A DNA stretch of 64,000 nucleotides from Sphingomonadaceae bacterium (GTDB taxonomy: Bacteria > Pseudomonadota > Alphaproteobacteria > Sphingomonadales > Sphingomonadaceae), in assembly GCA_019239915.1 (NCBI GenBank), contig JAFAZF010000065.1, positions 1 to 64,000 of the forward strand, written 5' to 3'. The notes under the pieces are model-generated. The model did no database searches, was not told the origin of the DNA, and saw nothing but the letters and a program-made list of their open reading frames with translations. The translations under genes and the position numbers were made by a program. Positions 1 to 7,890 of this stretch are shown in pieces; position 1 is the stretch's first letter, and each line of letters opens with the position of its first letter.

Positions 1-1
1 C

Positions 2-1129
2 GACAGCGTACGCGCGCCGCTGAGCGCCGACCAGATAGCGCTGCTCGACGCCGCCGGCACGTTGTTGACCGCCTCGACCGCGGCGCTCGTGGCGGCGGTG
101 AAGGCGCTCGCGCCGGATGCCGAGCTGCTGCTGCTCGCTTATTTGCCGACGCTGCTCGATCCTGACGCGCCCGAGCTTCGCCGCGCCAACCTGCCGCTCG
201 GCTGGGCGCGCCCCACCTTCGATGTCCTCCAGCTGGAGGATTATGACTGGGTGACGTCCGGCGCCGGCGCGCGGACGGCGAGCGGCGTCGATACGGTGAC
301 GGCAAGGCTCGGCTATCCCTTGAGCCAACAGCATTATTTCGCGGGCTTCGTGCTTTCGGCGGATCAGGCGTCGCAATGGACGGCGATCGACGCGGCTGCC
401 GATGCGGCCCGCGCGCGCGACACCGCCGAGACCTTCGTGTGGGCGCTGCCGCAGGTGCTGCGCGACGGCTTCACGCATTTCGATCTGGGAGAAAGCGCGG
501 TGCAGGCGTTCGATGATGTCGATTTTCCGCTCGCCCTCGGTCGCGAAGCTAGCGTCGCGCCGAGCTTCTCGACCGCGATCGTGACGACCGCGTCCGGCGC
601 CGAGCAGCGCAACGCCGATTGGGCGCAGGGCCGGCTGAGCTACGATGCGGGGCCGGGCATCCGCTCCGAAAACGACATCGCGACGCTCGTCGGCTTCTTC
701 CGCGCCCGGCGCGGGGCGGCGCGCGCGTTCCGGCTGCGCGATCCGTTCGACGACAGCTCCGGCGGCATGACCGGCGACCCCGGCTTCGCCGATCAGGCGC
801 TGGGCACCGGCGATGGCGTCACGACGCGCTTCGATCTCGTCAAGCGCTATGGCAACGGCGAGGAGGCGGAGGTGCGGCGGATCACGCGTCCGGTGGCGGG
901 CAGCCTCCGCGTCGGCGTTGGCGGGGTCGAGCAGGCGAGCGGCTGGTCGCTGATCGACGGTGGCACGATCCTGTTCGCGAGCGCGCCTGCGGTGGGCGCG
1001 GCGGTATCCGCCGGCTTCCGCTTCGACGTGCCGGTGCGCTTCGCCGAGGACCGCCTGGAGGTGAACCGCGCGAGCTTCCTCGCCGGCGAAGCGCCCAGCG
1101 TCCCGCTGATCGAGGTGCGTGAGGGCTGA
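2..1129 (+). CDS. GTA/phage tail protein with DUF2460 domain (5' partial)
   Basis: The reading frame is open to the left edge of the window, so the true start lies outside and 375 residues are visible. Roughly residues 1-145 look like the end of a TIM-barrel-like domain (the segment around LQLEDYDWVTSG is typical). From about residue 150 the DUF2460/TIGR02217 pattern begins (FP then TAIVTTASGAEQRNADW, later FFRARRG and FRLRDPFDD). In gene transfer agents this family builds the distal tail next to the hub gene, which matches the following DUF2163 gene. It is most likely a structural tail protein. A TTG at base 62 could be called as a start, but homology-like sequence continues upstream of it, so it is rejected. 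Confidence 0.85.
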   Translation, partial: DSVRAPLSADQIALLDAAGTLLTASTAALVAAVKALAPDAELLLLAYLPTLLDPDAPELRRANLPLGWARPTFDVLQLEDYDWVTSGAGARTASGVDTVTARLGYPLSQQHYFAGFVLSADQASQWTAIDAAADAARARDTAETFVWALPQVLRDGFTHFDLGESAVQAFDDVDFPLALGREASVAPSFSTAIVTTASGAEQRNADWAQGRLSYDAGPGIRSENDIATLVGFFRARRGAARAFRLRDPFDDSSGGMTGDPGFADQALGTGDGVTTRFDLVKRYGNGEEAEVRRITRPVAGSLRVGVGGVEQASGWSLIDGGTILFASAPAVGAAVSAGFRFDVPVRFAEDRLEVNRASFLAGEAPSVPLIEVREG

Positions 1130-1151
1130 ACGCCTTCTTGTCTTCAATACA

Positions 1152-1235
1152 CCGTTCGTCCTGAGCGAAGTCGAAGTGCGTGCCTCGAACGACACCGCCG
1201 GTTGCACGTCCTTCGACTTCGCTCAGGACGAACGG
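1152..1235. repeat. REP-like paired palindrome (family 1) between two tail genes
   Basis: Two 25-base arms form a perfect inverted repeat around the core CTGAGCGAAGTCGAAG, separated by about 34 bases. The element fills the gap between the DUF2460 and DUF2163 genes. The same core recurs in at least ten other intergenic gaps of this window. Confidence 0.9.
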
Positions 1236-1260
1236 GTTCGCCTTTTCAATGGAGTAGCCC

Positions 1261-2076
1261 GTGATCGACTGGCTGCAGTCCGACCTCACCTCGCTGGCTT
1301 TGTGCTGGCGGCTCGATCGGCGCGATGGCGTCACGCTGGGCTTCACCAGTCATGATCGCGACCTTGTGATCGGCGGCATCGTCTATCGCGCCGCGCCGGG
1401 CATGCTGCCCTCGGCGGTGCGCACCACCGACGGGCTCGACGCCGACACGCTCGACGTCTCCGGCGCACTGACCGCCGATGCGATCACCGAGGCAGATCTC
1501 GCCGCAGGCCGCTGGGACGGCGCCCGGCTGCGGCTGTTCGCGGTCGACTGGAGCGATCCGTCCGCCGCGCCGGTGGTGCTCGCGCGCGGCGAGATCGGCG
1601 ATGTCCAGATCGCTGACGGGGGTTTCTCCGCCGAGCTGAGCGGGCCAGCGGCGCTGCTCGACGTGCCCGCCGTCGAGGCGACGTCGCCCGAATGCCGCGC
1701 CGATCTGGGCGACACGCGCTGCCGCGTCGATCTCGCGCCACGCACGCAGCTTCGCACGGTGACGGCGGCGTCCGGAACGAGCCTGACGCTCGACGCCGCC
1801 GAGCCGAGTGTCAACGGCTGGGGTTATGGGCGGCTGCGCTGGCTCGATGGGCCGAACACTGGCCTGACGGCAATCGTCGCGGCCTCGTCCGGCGCAAGCG
1901 TGGAGCTGCGCGAGCCGCCGCCGTTCGCAGTGACGATCGGCACGCGCCTCGAGATCGTCGAGGGCTGCGATCGCAGCGCGCAAACCTGCCGCAACCGCTT
2001 TGCGAACATCGCGAACTTCCGCGCGGAGCCGTTCCTCCCGGGCAACGACCTGCTCACCCGTTACCCCGGCCAATGA
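1261..2076 (+). CDS. DUF2163 / phage BR0599 family tail hub protein
   Basis: A 271-residue protein of the DUF2163/TIGR02218 family, equivalent in position to the hub protein of the Rhodobacter gene transfer agent. It would sit at the tail-baseplate junction. The C-terminus carries the family signature EGCDRSAQTC followed by NFRAEPFLPGND. Four cysteines (about 145, 154, 236 and 243) are placed as two pairs, which fits the iron-sulfur site described for related hub proteins; metal binding here is inferred. The start is a GTG. Its stop overlaps the next start in an ATGA junction, which implies translational coupling to the peptidase gene. Confidence 0.85.
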   Translation: MIDWLQSDLTSLALCWRLDRRDGVTLGFTSHDRDLVIGGIVYRAAPGMLPSAVRTTDGLDADTLDVSGALTADAITEADLAAGRWDGARLRLFAVDWSDPSAAPVVLARGEIGDVQIADGGFSAELSGPAALLDVPAVEATSPECRADLGDTRCRVDLAPRTQLRTVTAASGTSLTLDAAEPSVNGWGYGRLRWLDGPNTGLTAIVAASSGASVELREPPPFAVTIGTRLEIVEGCDRSAQTCRNRFANIANFRAEPFLPGNDLLTRYPGQ

Positions 2077-2465
2077 GCGCGGCCGAGGTGATCGTCGCGC
2101 GGGCGCGGGGCTGCGTCGGCGCCCGTTTCCGGCTGCACGGCCGCGACCGCGCGCATGGGCTCGATTGCATCGGGCTCGCTGCGCACGCGACCGGGCTCCC
2201 CGCGCCGTGCGGCTATGCGCTGCGCGGCGGCAGCCCGGAGCGGCTGGCGGCGGGGCTTGCCGCTGCGGGTCTGGCTCCGACCGCCGCTCCCGGCGCCGGC
2301 GACCTGTTGCTGGTGACGCCGGGTCCGGCGCAATTCCATCTGATCGTGCTGACCGGCACCGGCTTCGTCCATGCCGACGCCGGGCTGCGGCGCGTCGTCG
2401 AGACGCCGGGATCGCCGCGCTGGCCGGTGCTCGGTGCCTGGCGCCTGGCGTTACAGGGAGAATGA
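2073..2465 (+). CDS. NlpC/P60 family phage cell-wall peptidase
   Basis: A 130-residue cysteine peptidase of the phage NlpC/P60 type (TIGR02219-like). The likely catalytic residues are Cys32 in HGLDCIGL, His89 in QFHLIVL and His100 in FVHADAG. In gene transfer agents and siphophages this protein sits in the baseplate and opens peptidoglycan during DNA delivery. The ATG overlaps the stop of the upstream hub gene by four bases, and the next tail gene starts three bases after this stop. The upstream in-frame extension is a shadow of the hub gene and is not used. Confidence 0.85.
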   Translation: MSAAEVIVARARGCVGARFRLHGRDRAHGLDCIGLAAHATGLPAPCGYALRGGSPERLAAGLAAAGLAPTAAPGAGDLLLVTPGPAQFHLIVLTGTGFVHADAGLRRVVETPGSPRWPVLGAWRLALQGE

Positions 2466-2468
2466 ACG

Positions 2469-4661
2469 ATGGCGACGCTGGTGCTCACCGCGGTGGGGAC
2501 GCTCGTCGGCGGGCCGATCGGTGGCGCGGTCGGCGCGCTGCTCGGCGGAACGCTCGACCGGCAGCTGCTCGGCGCGACCGCCAAGGGGCCGCGGCTGAGC
2601 GACCTCAGCGTCCAGACCTCGTCCTACGGCAACGCGATCCCGAAGCTGTTCGGCACGCTGCGCGTGGCCGGCACGGTGATCTGGGCGACCGACCTCAAGG
2701 AAAGCCGCCACAGCTCCGGCGGCAAGGGTGCGCCGAAGACGGTGAGCTACACCTATTCGGCCTCGTTCGCGGTGGCGCTGTCCGGAAGGCCGCTGTCCGC
2801 CGTCCGTCGCATCTGGGCCGATGGCAATCTGCTGCGCGGCACGGCGGGCGACTGGAAGACGCAGCTCGGTGCGTTCCGCTTCCATGGCGGCGATGAGGAT
2901 CAGGCGGCCGATCCGCTGATCGCGTCCGCCGAAGGGGTTGACGCGGCGCCGGCTCACCGCGGCATCGCCTATGTCGTGTTCGAGGACCTGCAGCTCGCCG
3001 ATTACGGCAATCGCATTCCCTCGCTCACCTTCGAGATCGAGGCGGACGGCGCGCCGGTCAGCATCGGCGCGATCGCGATGACGTTGGCGCCGAACGTGAT
3101 CGCGGGCGGCGATGCGACGGCGCTCGGCGGCTATGCCGTCGCCGAGGATAGCGTGCGCGAGGCGCTCGCCACGCTCACGGGCGTGGTGCCGCTGTCGCTC
3201 GCAGACGATGGCACGACGCTGCGCCTGATGCGGCCGGCGGGCGCCGGCGACGCGATCGATGCCGCGTCGCTCGGCGCGCGGGCGGACGGCAAGCCGGCGG
3301 CCGCGCGCGCGATCGAGCGGCAGGCGTCGGGCACGCTGCCGGACGAGGTGTCCCTCGCTTATTTCGACCCGTCGCGCGACTATCAGAGCGGCACGCAGCG
3401 GGCGCGGCGCGGCGGCGTCGCGCGGCGGCGGACCGAACTCGCGCTCGCCGCCGCGCTCGATGCCGCGTCCGCCAAGGCGCTCGCGGAGGCGCGGCTGGCA
3501 TATGATTGGGCCGGCCGGACGACGGCGACGGCGACGTTGCCGTGGCGCTGGCTCGGCATCCGGCCGGGTGACATCGTGAGCTTGCCAGAGGACGGTGCGC
3601 GCTGGCGTGTCGCTGCCGCAGGGTTTGAGGCGATGACGGTGAAGCTTGAGCTTGCCGCCATGCCGGGTGCCGCCGCGCTCGCGCCGCCGGCGAGCGCGGG
3701 CCGGGCGACGCAGGAGGAGGACGCGCCGGCCGGCACGACGATCGTCGCGCTGCTCGATCTGCCCGCGCTCGAGGACGATCTCCCGTCGGTGCCGCGGATC
3801 TGGATCGCGGCGTGCGGCAGCGAACCGGGCTGGCGCGCCGCGGCGCTCTCGGTGAGCAGCGACGGCGGCGAGCGCTGGACGGATATCGGCGCCACTGCGG
3901 CGCCCGCGATCATGGGAACGACGATGAACGCGCTCGAGGAAGGCGATCCGTCGCTCCGCGACCTCGTGAACAGCGTCGACGTCGAGCTTGCGCACGACGG
4001 GATGGCGCTCGTCGGCCGCGACGACCTGGTGATGGATGGCGGCGCGAACCTGGCGCTGATCGGGGACGAACTCGTCCAGTTCGCATCCGCCACCGCGCTG
4101 GGAACGGCGCAGTGGCGGCTCTCTGGCCTGCTGCGCGGGCGGCGCGGCACCGAGTGGGCGGCGGCGGCTCATGTTTCCGGCGAGCGCTTCGTGCTGCTGA
4201 CCGCGGAAAGCCTGCGAGCCTATGATCCGCCGGTCTCGGCGGTCGGCGGGACGCTGTCGGTGATGGCGCTGGGCTTGGACGACGATGACGTGCCGGTCGT
4301 CGCCAGCATCACGATCGCCGGTCGCGCGCTGCGTCCGCCCGCGCCGGTGCGCATCGGTGCATCGCGCGGCACCGATGGCAACATCGGCATCGCGTGGCGA
4401 CGGCGCAGCCGCGCCGGATGGGCGTGGGTCGACGGTGTCGACGCGCCGCTCGGCGAGGAAAGCGAGCGCTACCGGCTGGCGTTGGCGCCGTCGGTCGGAA
4501 GCCCGCGCGCCGTGCAGCCGACCGAAACCGCCTTCTCCTATACCGCCGCGCTGCAGGCCGCGGACGGCAGCGCCGGCGCCGCGACGCTGGCGATCACGCT
4601 CGCGCAGCTCGGTTCCGCCGCCGCCTCGCTGCCCGAAGCAACCGCCACCATTCCTCTTTGA
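2469..4661 (+). CDS. Large GTA/phage tail protein (host-specificity/megatron-like)
   Basis: A 730-residue protein with a small glycine-rich hydrophobic N-terminus (LVGGPIGGAVGALLGG), followed by a long beta-rich region resembling the phage-tail_3 and C-terminal domains of the GTA gp15 protein. The start SSYGNAIPKLFGTLRVAGTV is highly characteristic. It is shorter than the roughly 1300-residue Rhodobacter protein, because the TIM-barrel part appears to be carried by the DUF2460 protein upstream. Expected role: baseplate or tail-tip protein that contacts the recipient cell. The start is chosen by a nearby AGGGAG and by coupling to the peptidase gene. Confidence 0.8.
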   Translation: MATLVLTAVGTLVGGPIGGAVGALLGGTLDRQLLGATAKGPRLSDLSVQTSSYGNAIPKLFGTLRVAGTVIWATDLKESRHSSGGKGAPKTVSYTYSASFAVALSGRPLSAVRRIWADGNLLRGTAGDWKTQLGAFRFHGGDEDQAADPLIASAEGVDAAPAHRGIAYVVFEDLQLADYGNRIPSLTFEIEADGAPVSIGAIAMTLAPNVIAGGDATALGGYAVAEDSVREALATLTGVVPLSLADDGTTLRLMRPAGAGDAIDAASLGARADGKPAAARAIERQASGTLPDEVSLAYFDPSRDYQSGTQRARRGGVARRRTELALAAALDAASAKALAEARLAYDWAGRTTATATLPWRWLGIRPGDIVSLPEDGARWRVAAAGFEAMTVKLELAAMPGAAALAPPASAGRATQEEDAPAGTTIVALLDLPALEDDLPSVPRIWIAACGSEPGWRAAALSVSSDGGERWTDIGATAAPAIMGTTMNALEEGDPSLRDLVNSVDVELAHDGMALVGRDDLVMDGGANLALIGDELVQFASATALGTAQWRLSGLLRGRRGTEWAAAAHVSGERFVLLTAESLRAYDPPVSAVGGTLSVMALGLDDDDVPVVASITIAGRALRPPAPVRIGASRGTDGNIGIAWRRRSRAGWAWVDGVDAPLGEESERYRLALAPSVGSPRAVQPTETAFSYTAALQAADGSAGAATLAITLAQLGSAAASLPEATATIPL

Positions 4662-4672
4662 AGGATAGTATC

Positions 4673-5173
4673 ATGAGCGAGACGACGCCCCGCTTCGCGC
4701 TGCCGCTGCTCCAGGCAGGGCAGGCGCAGAAGGAGATCGACCATAACGAGGCGCTGGTGCTGATCGATGGCGGGCTCCACCCGCTCGTCCAGACGGCCGG
4801 TGACGACACGCCGCCCGGTTCGCCATCGCCTGGTGCGGCGTGGATCGTCGGCCCGGCGCCGACCGGCGGCTGGAGCGGCGCCGCGCACGCGCTCGCGCTC
4901 TGGACCGGCGGCGGCTGGCGCTTCCTGCCGCCGACGCTTGGCATGACCGTCTGGAACGCCGCGACCGGCCGGCCGGCGCGCTGGGACGGGTCGGCCTGGC
5001 TCGATGGCGAGATCGCCGCCGCGCTGATCCGGATCGGTGGCGCTCAGGTGGTCGGCGCGCGCCAGCCTGCCATCGCCGATCCGGCCGGCGGGGCGACGAT
5101 CGACGCCGAAGCGCGGGCGGCGATCACCGCGCTTCTTGCGGCGCAGCGAAACCACGGGTTGATCGACTCCTGA
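4673..5173 (+). CDS. DUF2793 domain protein, end of tail module
   Basis: A 166-residue protein starting MSETTPRFALPLLQAGQAQK, the typical beginning of DUF2793 proteins that close GTA or prophage tail modules in alphaproteobacteria. It contains repeated W/G-rich segments (GAAWIVGPAPTGGW, WTGGGWRFLPP) that suggest a carbohydrate- or surface-binding beta fold. No enzymatic motif is visible. The ATG follows AAGGATAG closely. The longer open frame upstream overlaps the preceding gene and lacks the family pattern, so it is excluded. The function is unknown; a tail-fibre or attachment accessory role is inferred from position. Confidence 0.75.
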   Translation: MSETTPRFALPLLQAGQAQKEIDHNEALVLIDGGLHPLVQTAGDDTPPGSPSPGAAWIVGPAPTGGWSGAAHALALWTGGGWRFLPPTLGMTVWNAATGRPARWDGSAWLDGEIAAALIRIGGAQVVGARQPAIADPAGGATIDAEARAAITALLAAQRNHGLIDS

Positions 5174-5374
5174 CACAGACATGAATTTTTTGCGGCAATG
5201 CAACCGTTTCGGGGGCAGAGTGTTTCGCGTTGGTCTGCCGGGGTCGTTAGGGCGTTCCACCATCAGTTGCGGCTTTTCGGCAACAGTTCCGCTTTATCGG
5301 CGCTTGCGTGGATAGGGCGGCTTAGTTAGGCATTTAGGTCGTTCCCATTGGGAAACGTTAGGAAAGGGGAAATT

Positions 5375-6445
5375 ATGCGGAAGCTCGCCGTAGTTTTGGC
5401 GCTCGCTACCACCGCGCTCGCCACTCCCGCCCTCGCTAAAGACGGCGCCTGGTATGTTGGCGTCGATGGCGGCGGGATGATCGTCGAGAACAGCCATTTC
5501 GACGTACTTGACGGCGGTGCGCCGCTGCGTGTCACCTCGAAGTCGCACACCGGCTTCGATGTCGACGGCAACGTCGGCTACGACTTCGGCGCGTTCCGCG
5601 TTGAAGGCGAAGTCGCTTACAAGCGCTCCGAAGTCTCGCACTTCGAATCCGCCGATCCCGTCCTGAACGGCGGCGGCAACCGGCTCGGTCATACCGATGC
5701 GCTGAGCTTCATGGCCAACGGCCTGTTCGACTTCGGTTCGGACACGGGCGTGTCGGGCTTCGTCGGCGGCGGTGTCGGCGTCGCTCGGGTCGGCGCGCGG
5801 AACTACCACATTCCGAACGTCATCACCTTCGCCGATGGCTCTGACAGCCGCTTCGCCTATCAAGCGATCGCCGGTGTGCGCGTGCCGATCACCGCGAACG
5901 TCGACGCGAGCGTGAAATATCGCTTCTTCGACGTCGACAGCGTCCATGTGGACGGTGTGGTGTTCCGGTTCCGCTCGCACAGCCTGCTGGCGGGCCTGAC
6001 CTACAACTTCGGCGCGCCGCCGCCTCCGCCGCCGCCCCCGCCGCCGCCGCCTCCTCCGCCCCCGCCGCCGCCTCCGCCGCCTCCGCCGCCGGTCGCGACC
6101 CCGGGTCCGTTCATCATCTTCTTCGATTGGGACAAGTCGAACATCACGCCCGAGGCGGCGTCGATCCTCGACAACGCCGCGTCGGCTTACAGCTCGACCG
6201 GTCAGGCCTCGGTGATGCTTGCGGGTCACACCGACAAGTCGGGCTCGTCCGAGTACAATATGGGCCTGTCGCAGCGTCGTGCGGACTCGGCCAAGGCCTA
6301 CCTCGTCGGCAAGGGCGTTCCCGAGAACGTCATCTCGACGCAGGCCTTCGGCGAGACCAAGCCGCTGGTCGACACCGCCGATGGCGTCCGCGAGCCGCAG
6401 AACCGGCGCGTGGAGATCACCTTCGGTCCGGGTTCGGGCCAGTAA
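5375..6445 (+). CDS. OmpA family outer membrane protein with polyproline linker
   Basis: A 356-residue outer membrane protein. Residues 1-21 form a signal peptide ending at ATPALA. An N-terminal eight-strand-like barrel (DGAWYVGVDGGG through HSLLAGLTYNF) follows. Residues 215-239 are 25 consecutive prolines. The C-terminal OmpA domain (FDWDKSNITPEA, LAGHTDKSGSSEYN, LSQRRADSAKAYL, NRRVEITFG) would bind peptidoglycan. It anchors the outer membrane to the wall. A purine-rich site (AGGAAAGGGGA) lies five bases before the chosen ATG; the GTG-type start further upstream is ignored because the signal peptide begins at MRKLAV. A strong terminator follows. Confidence 0.9.
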   Translation: MRKLAVVLALATTALATPALAKDGAWYVGVDGGGMIVENSHFDVLDGGAPLRVTSKSHTGFDVDGNVGYDFGAFRVEGEVAYKRSEVSHFESADPVLNGGGNRLGHTDALSFMANGLFDFGSDTGVSGFVGGGVGVARVGARNYHIPNVITFADGSDSRFAYQAIAGVRVPITANVDASVKYRFFDVDSVHVDGVVFRFRSHSLLAGLTYNFGAPPPPPPPPPPPPPPPPPPPPPPPPPVATPGPFIIFFDWDKSNITPEAASILDNAASAYSSTGQASVMLAGHTDKSGSSEYNMGLSQRRADSAKAYLVGKGVPENVISTQAFGETKPLVDTADGVREPQNRRVEITFGPGSGQ

Positions 6446-6486
6446 GACGATCGCTTCGGCGAAACCGGCTTACGCCAGCGAAGAGG

Positions 6487-6520
6487 GGGTCGGCCTTCGG
6501 GCCGGCCCCTTTCTTTTTGC
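6487..6520 (+). terminator. Intrinsic terminator of the OmpA-like gene
   Basis: A 10-base-pair GC-rich stem with a TTCG tetraloop is followed by TTTCTTTTTG. It lies about 40 bases after the OmpA-like stop codon. Confidence 0.85.
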
Positions 6521-6655
6521 GTCCGGGCCGGGCGGCGGGATCGTTGACCGACGATCGACACGTTGAGCGTCTACTTCGTTGCGAATGGGGAACGGCTTGC
6601 CCAACCGGCATGTCCGGTGCACGCTCGCCGACCAATAACGAGGAGGAGACATTCG

Positions 6656-7198
6656 ATGCGCCCGAACAGCCGCAATCGCGCCGCCGGCGGTCTGATCGCC
6701 AGCATCTGCACGGCGCTGCTGCCGATCGCCGCCCATGCCGTCGGCATCAGCAGCGCGAGCGCGTCGCTGATCGGCCCCGACGGCAAGTCGCTCGGCAAGG
6801 TGCTGGTCGCGCAGACGCCGGCCGGGCTGCACGTGCTGGTGACGGCCGCCGGCCTCGCCCCGGGCGTGCACGGCGTCCACATCCACACCACCGGCAGCTG
6901 CACGCCGCCCGATTTCAAGAGCGCTGGTGGCCACTGGAACCCGACGGGGAAGCAGCACGGCAAGGACAATCCCGCCGGCATGCACATGGGCGATCTTCCC
7001 AACCTGACGGCCGATGCCAACGGCAACGGCACGCTCGACGCCGTCATCCCCGGCGGAATGCTGAGCACGGGCGCCAATCCGCTGCTCGACTCGGATGGCG
7101 CCGCGGTGGTCGTCCACGCCGGGCCAGACGACTATAAGTCCGATCCCGCCGGCAATTCCGGCAATCGCATCGCTTGCGGGGTGCTCGCGCCGAGCTGA
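6656..7198 (+). CDS. sodC: Periplasmic Cu/Zn superoxide dismutase
   Basis: A 180-residue protein that dismutates superoxide in the periplasm. Residues 1-28 form a signal peptide with a basic start (MRPNSRNR) and cleavage near IAAHA. Metal ligands are seen in HGVHIHTTGSC, GGHWNP, HMGDLPN and VVVHAGPDD, and the C-terminal GNRIACG supplies the second cysteine of the structural disulfide. A strong AGGAGGAG site lies seven bases before the ATG, which fixes the start; an upstream TTG in frame is rejected. The gene ends only four bases from the convergent thpR stop. Confidence 0.92.
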   Translation: MRPNSRNRAAGGLIASICTALLPIAAHAVGISSASASLIGPDGKSLGKVLVAQTPAGLHVLVTAAGLAPGVHGVHIHTTGSCTPPDFKSAGGHWNPTGKQHGKDNPAGMHMGDLPNLTADANGNGTLDAVIPGGMLSTGANPLLDSDGAAVVVHAGPDDYKSDPAGNSGNRIACGVLAPS

Positions 7199-7202
7199 GC
7201 GT

Positions 7203-7757
7203 TCAGCCCGCCGCCGTGAATCCGTGCGCGAGCGCGTAGCGCTCGACGATCGTGTAGCTCGAGCCTTCGTGGCTGAGCACGCTTTCATAGAGGCAGAAGT
7301 CGCTCACCTCGAACGACACGCCCGCGGCGATCCCCGCCTGCAGCGGCAGGTGGCCGAGCGTACCGGCGTGACGGCCGAAACGCGCGAGCGTGATGTGCGG
7401 CAGATAGGCGCGCGTCTCGGGCGCCAGCCCGACGCGGACGAGCGCCTGATCGATCTTGTTGTGCAGCGCCTTGAGCGGATCGTGCGGCCGCACGCCGATC
7501 CACAGCGCGTCGATGCGTCCCCGACGATCGAACTGGCCGATGCCATCAAGCGCAAGGCTGAAGCGCGGCAAATGGATCTGGCCGAGCGCCACGGCGATGT
7601 CGGTCGCCTGGTGATGGTCAACTTCGCCGATGAAGCGCAGCGTCAGGTGTAGCTGCTCGTCGCTCTGCCAGCGCGCGTGCGGCACGCCGCCCATCATCGC
7701 GCGCAGGCGATCGCGGACAGCGCGGGGCGGCTGGATGGCGACGAACAGGCGATGCAT
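7203..7757 (-). CDS. thpR: RNA 2',3'-cyclic phosphodiesterase
   Basis: A 184-residue protein of the 2H phosphoesterase superfamily (LigT/ThpR). Both catalytic HxTx motifs are present: HLTL at residues 37-40 and HITL at 121-124. Members hydrolyse 2',3'-cyclic phosphate ends of RNA and can ligate tRNA halves in vitro; the physiological role is poorly known. The N-terminal MHRLFVAIQPP is the usual start of the family. The gene is convergent with sodC and divergent from the Bax-inhibitor-1 gene. Confidence 0.9.
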   Translation of the reverse strand: MHRLFVAIQPPRAVRDRLRAMMGGVPHARWQSDEQLHLTLRFIGEVDHHQATDIAVALGQIHLPRFSLALDGIGQFDRRGRIDALWIGVRPHDPLKALHNKIDQALVRVGLAPETRAYLPHITLARFGRHAGTLGHLPLQAGIAAGVSFEVSDFCLYESVLSHEGSSYTIVERYALAHGFTAAG

Positions 7758-7815
7758 GGCGGTGACCTTGTCCCGCCTTTAGCACCGGGACGGAACGGCG
7801 GCGCAACCGCTTTCG

Positions 7816-7844
7816 CTTGAAAGCGTCTCGCGATGGCCCGATAT
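7816..7844 (+). promoter_or_regulatory. Putative RpoH (sigma-32) heat-shock promoter
   Basis: CTTGAAA, a 14-base spacer and CCCGATAT match the sigma-32 consensus CTTGAAA-N(11-16)-CCCCATNT, with one mismatch in the -10 part. The element lies about 45 bases before the Bax-inhibitor-1 start and within the only gap available for its promoter. Confidence 0.6.
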
Positions 7845-7890
7845 TAGGCGGGCCCCGCATCTGCGCGGGACTTTTGGAGACGTACCTTCG

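Noticed and set aside
1119-1355. A 78-codon plus-strand frame across the family-1 palindrome
   Set aside because: Most of it translates the inverted repeat (repeated FVLSEVE and SFDFAQDER), so it is a repeat artefact.
2451-4172. A 573-codon minus-strand frame opposite the large tail protein
   Set aside because: Arg/Ala-rich antisense shadow with no ribosome site or family pattern.
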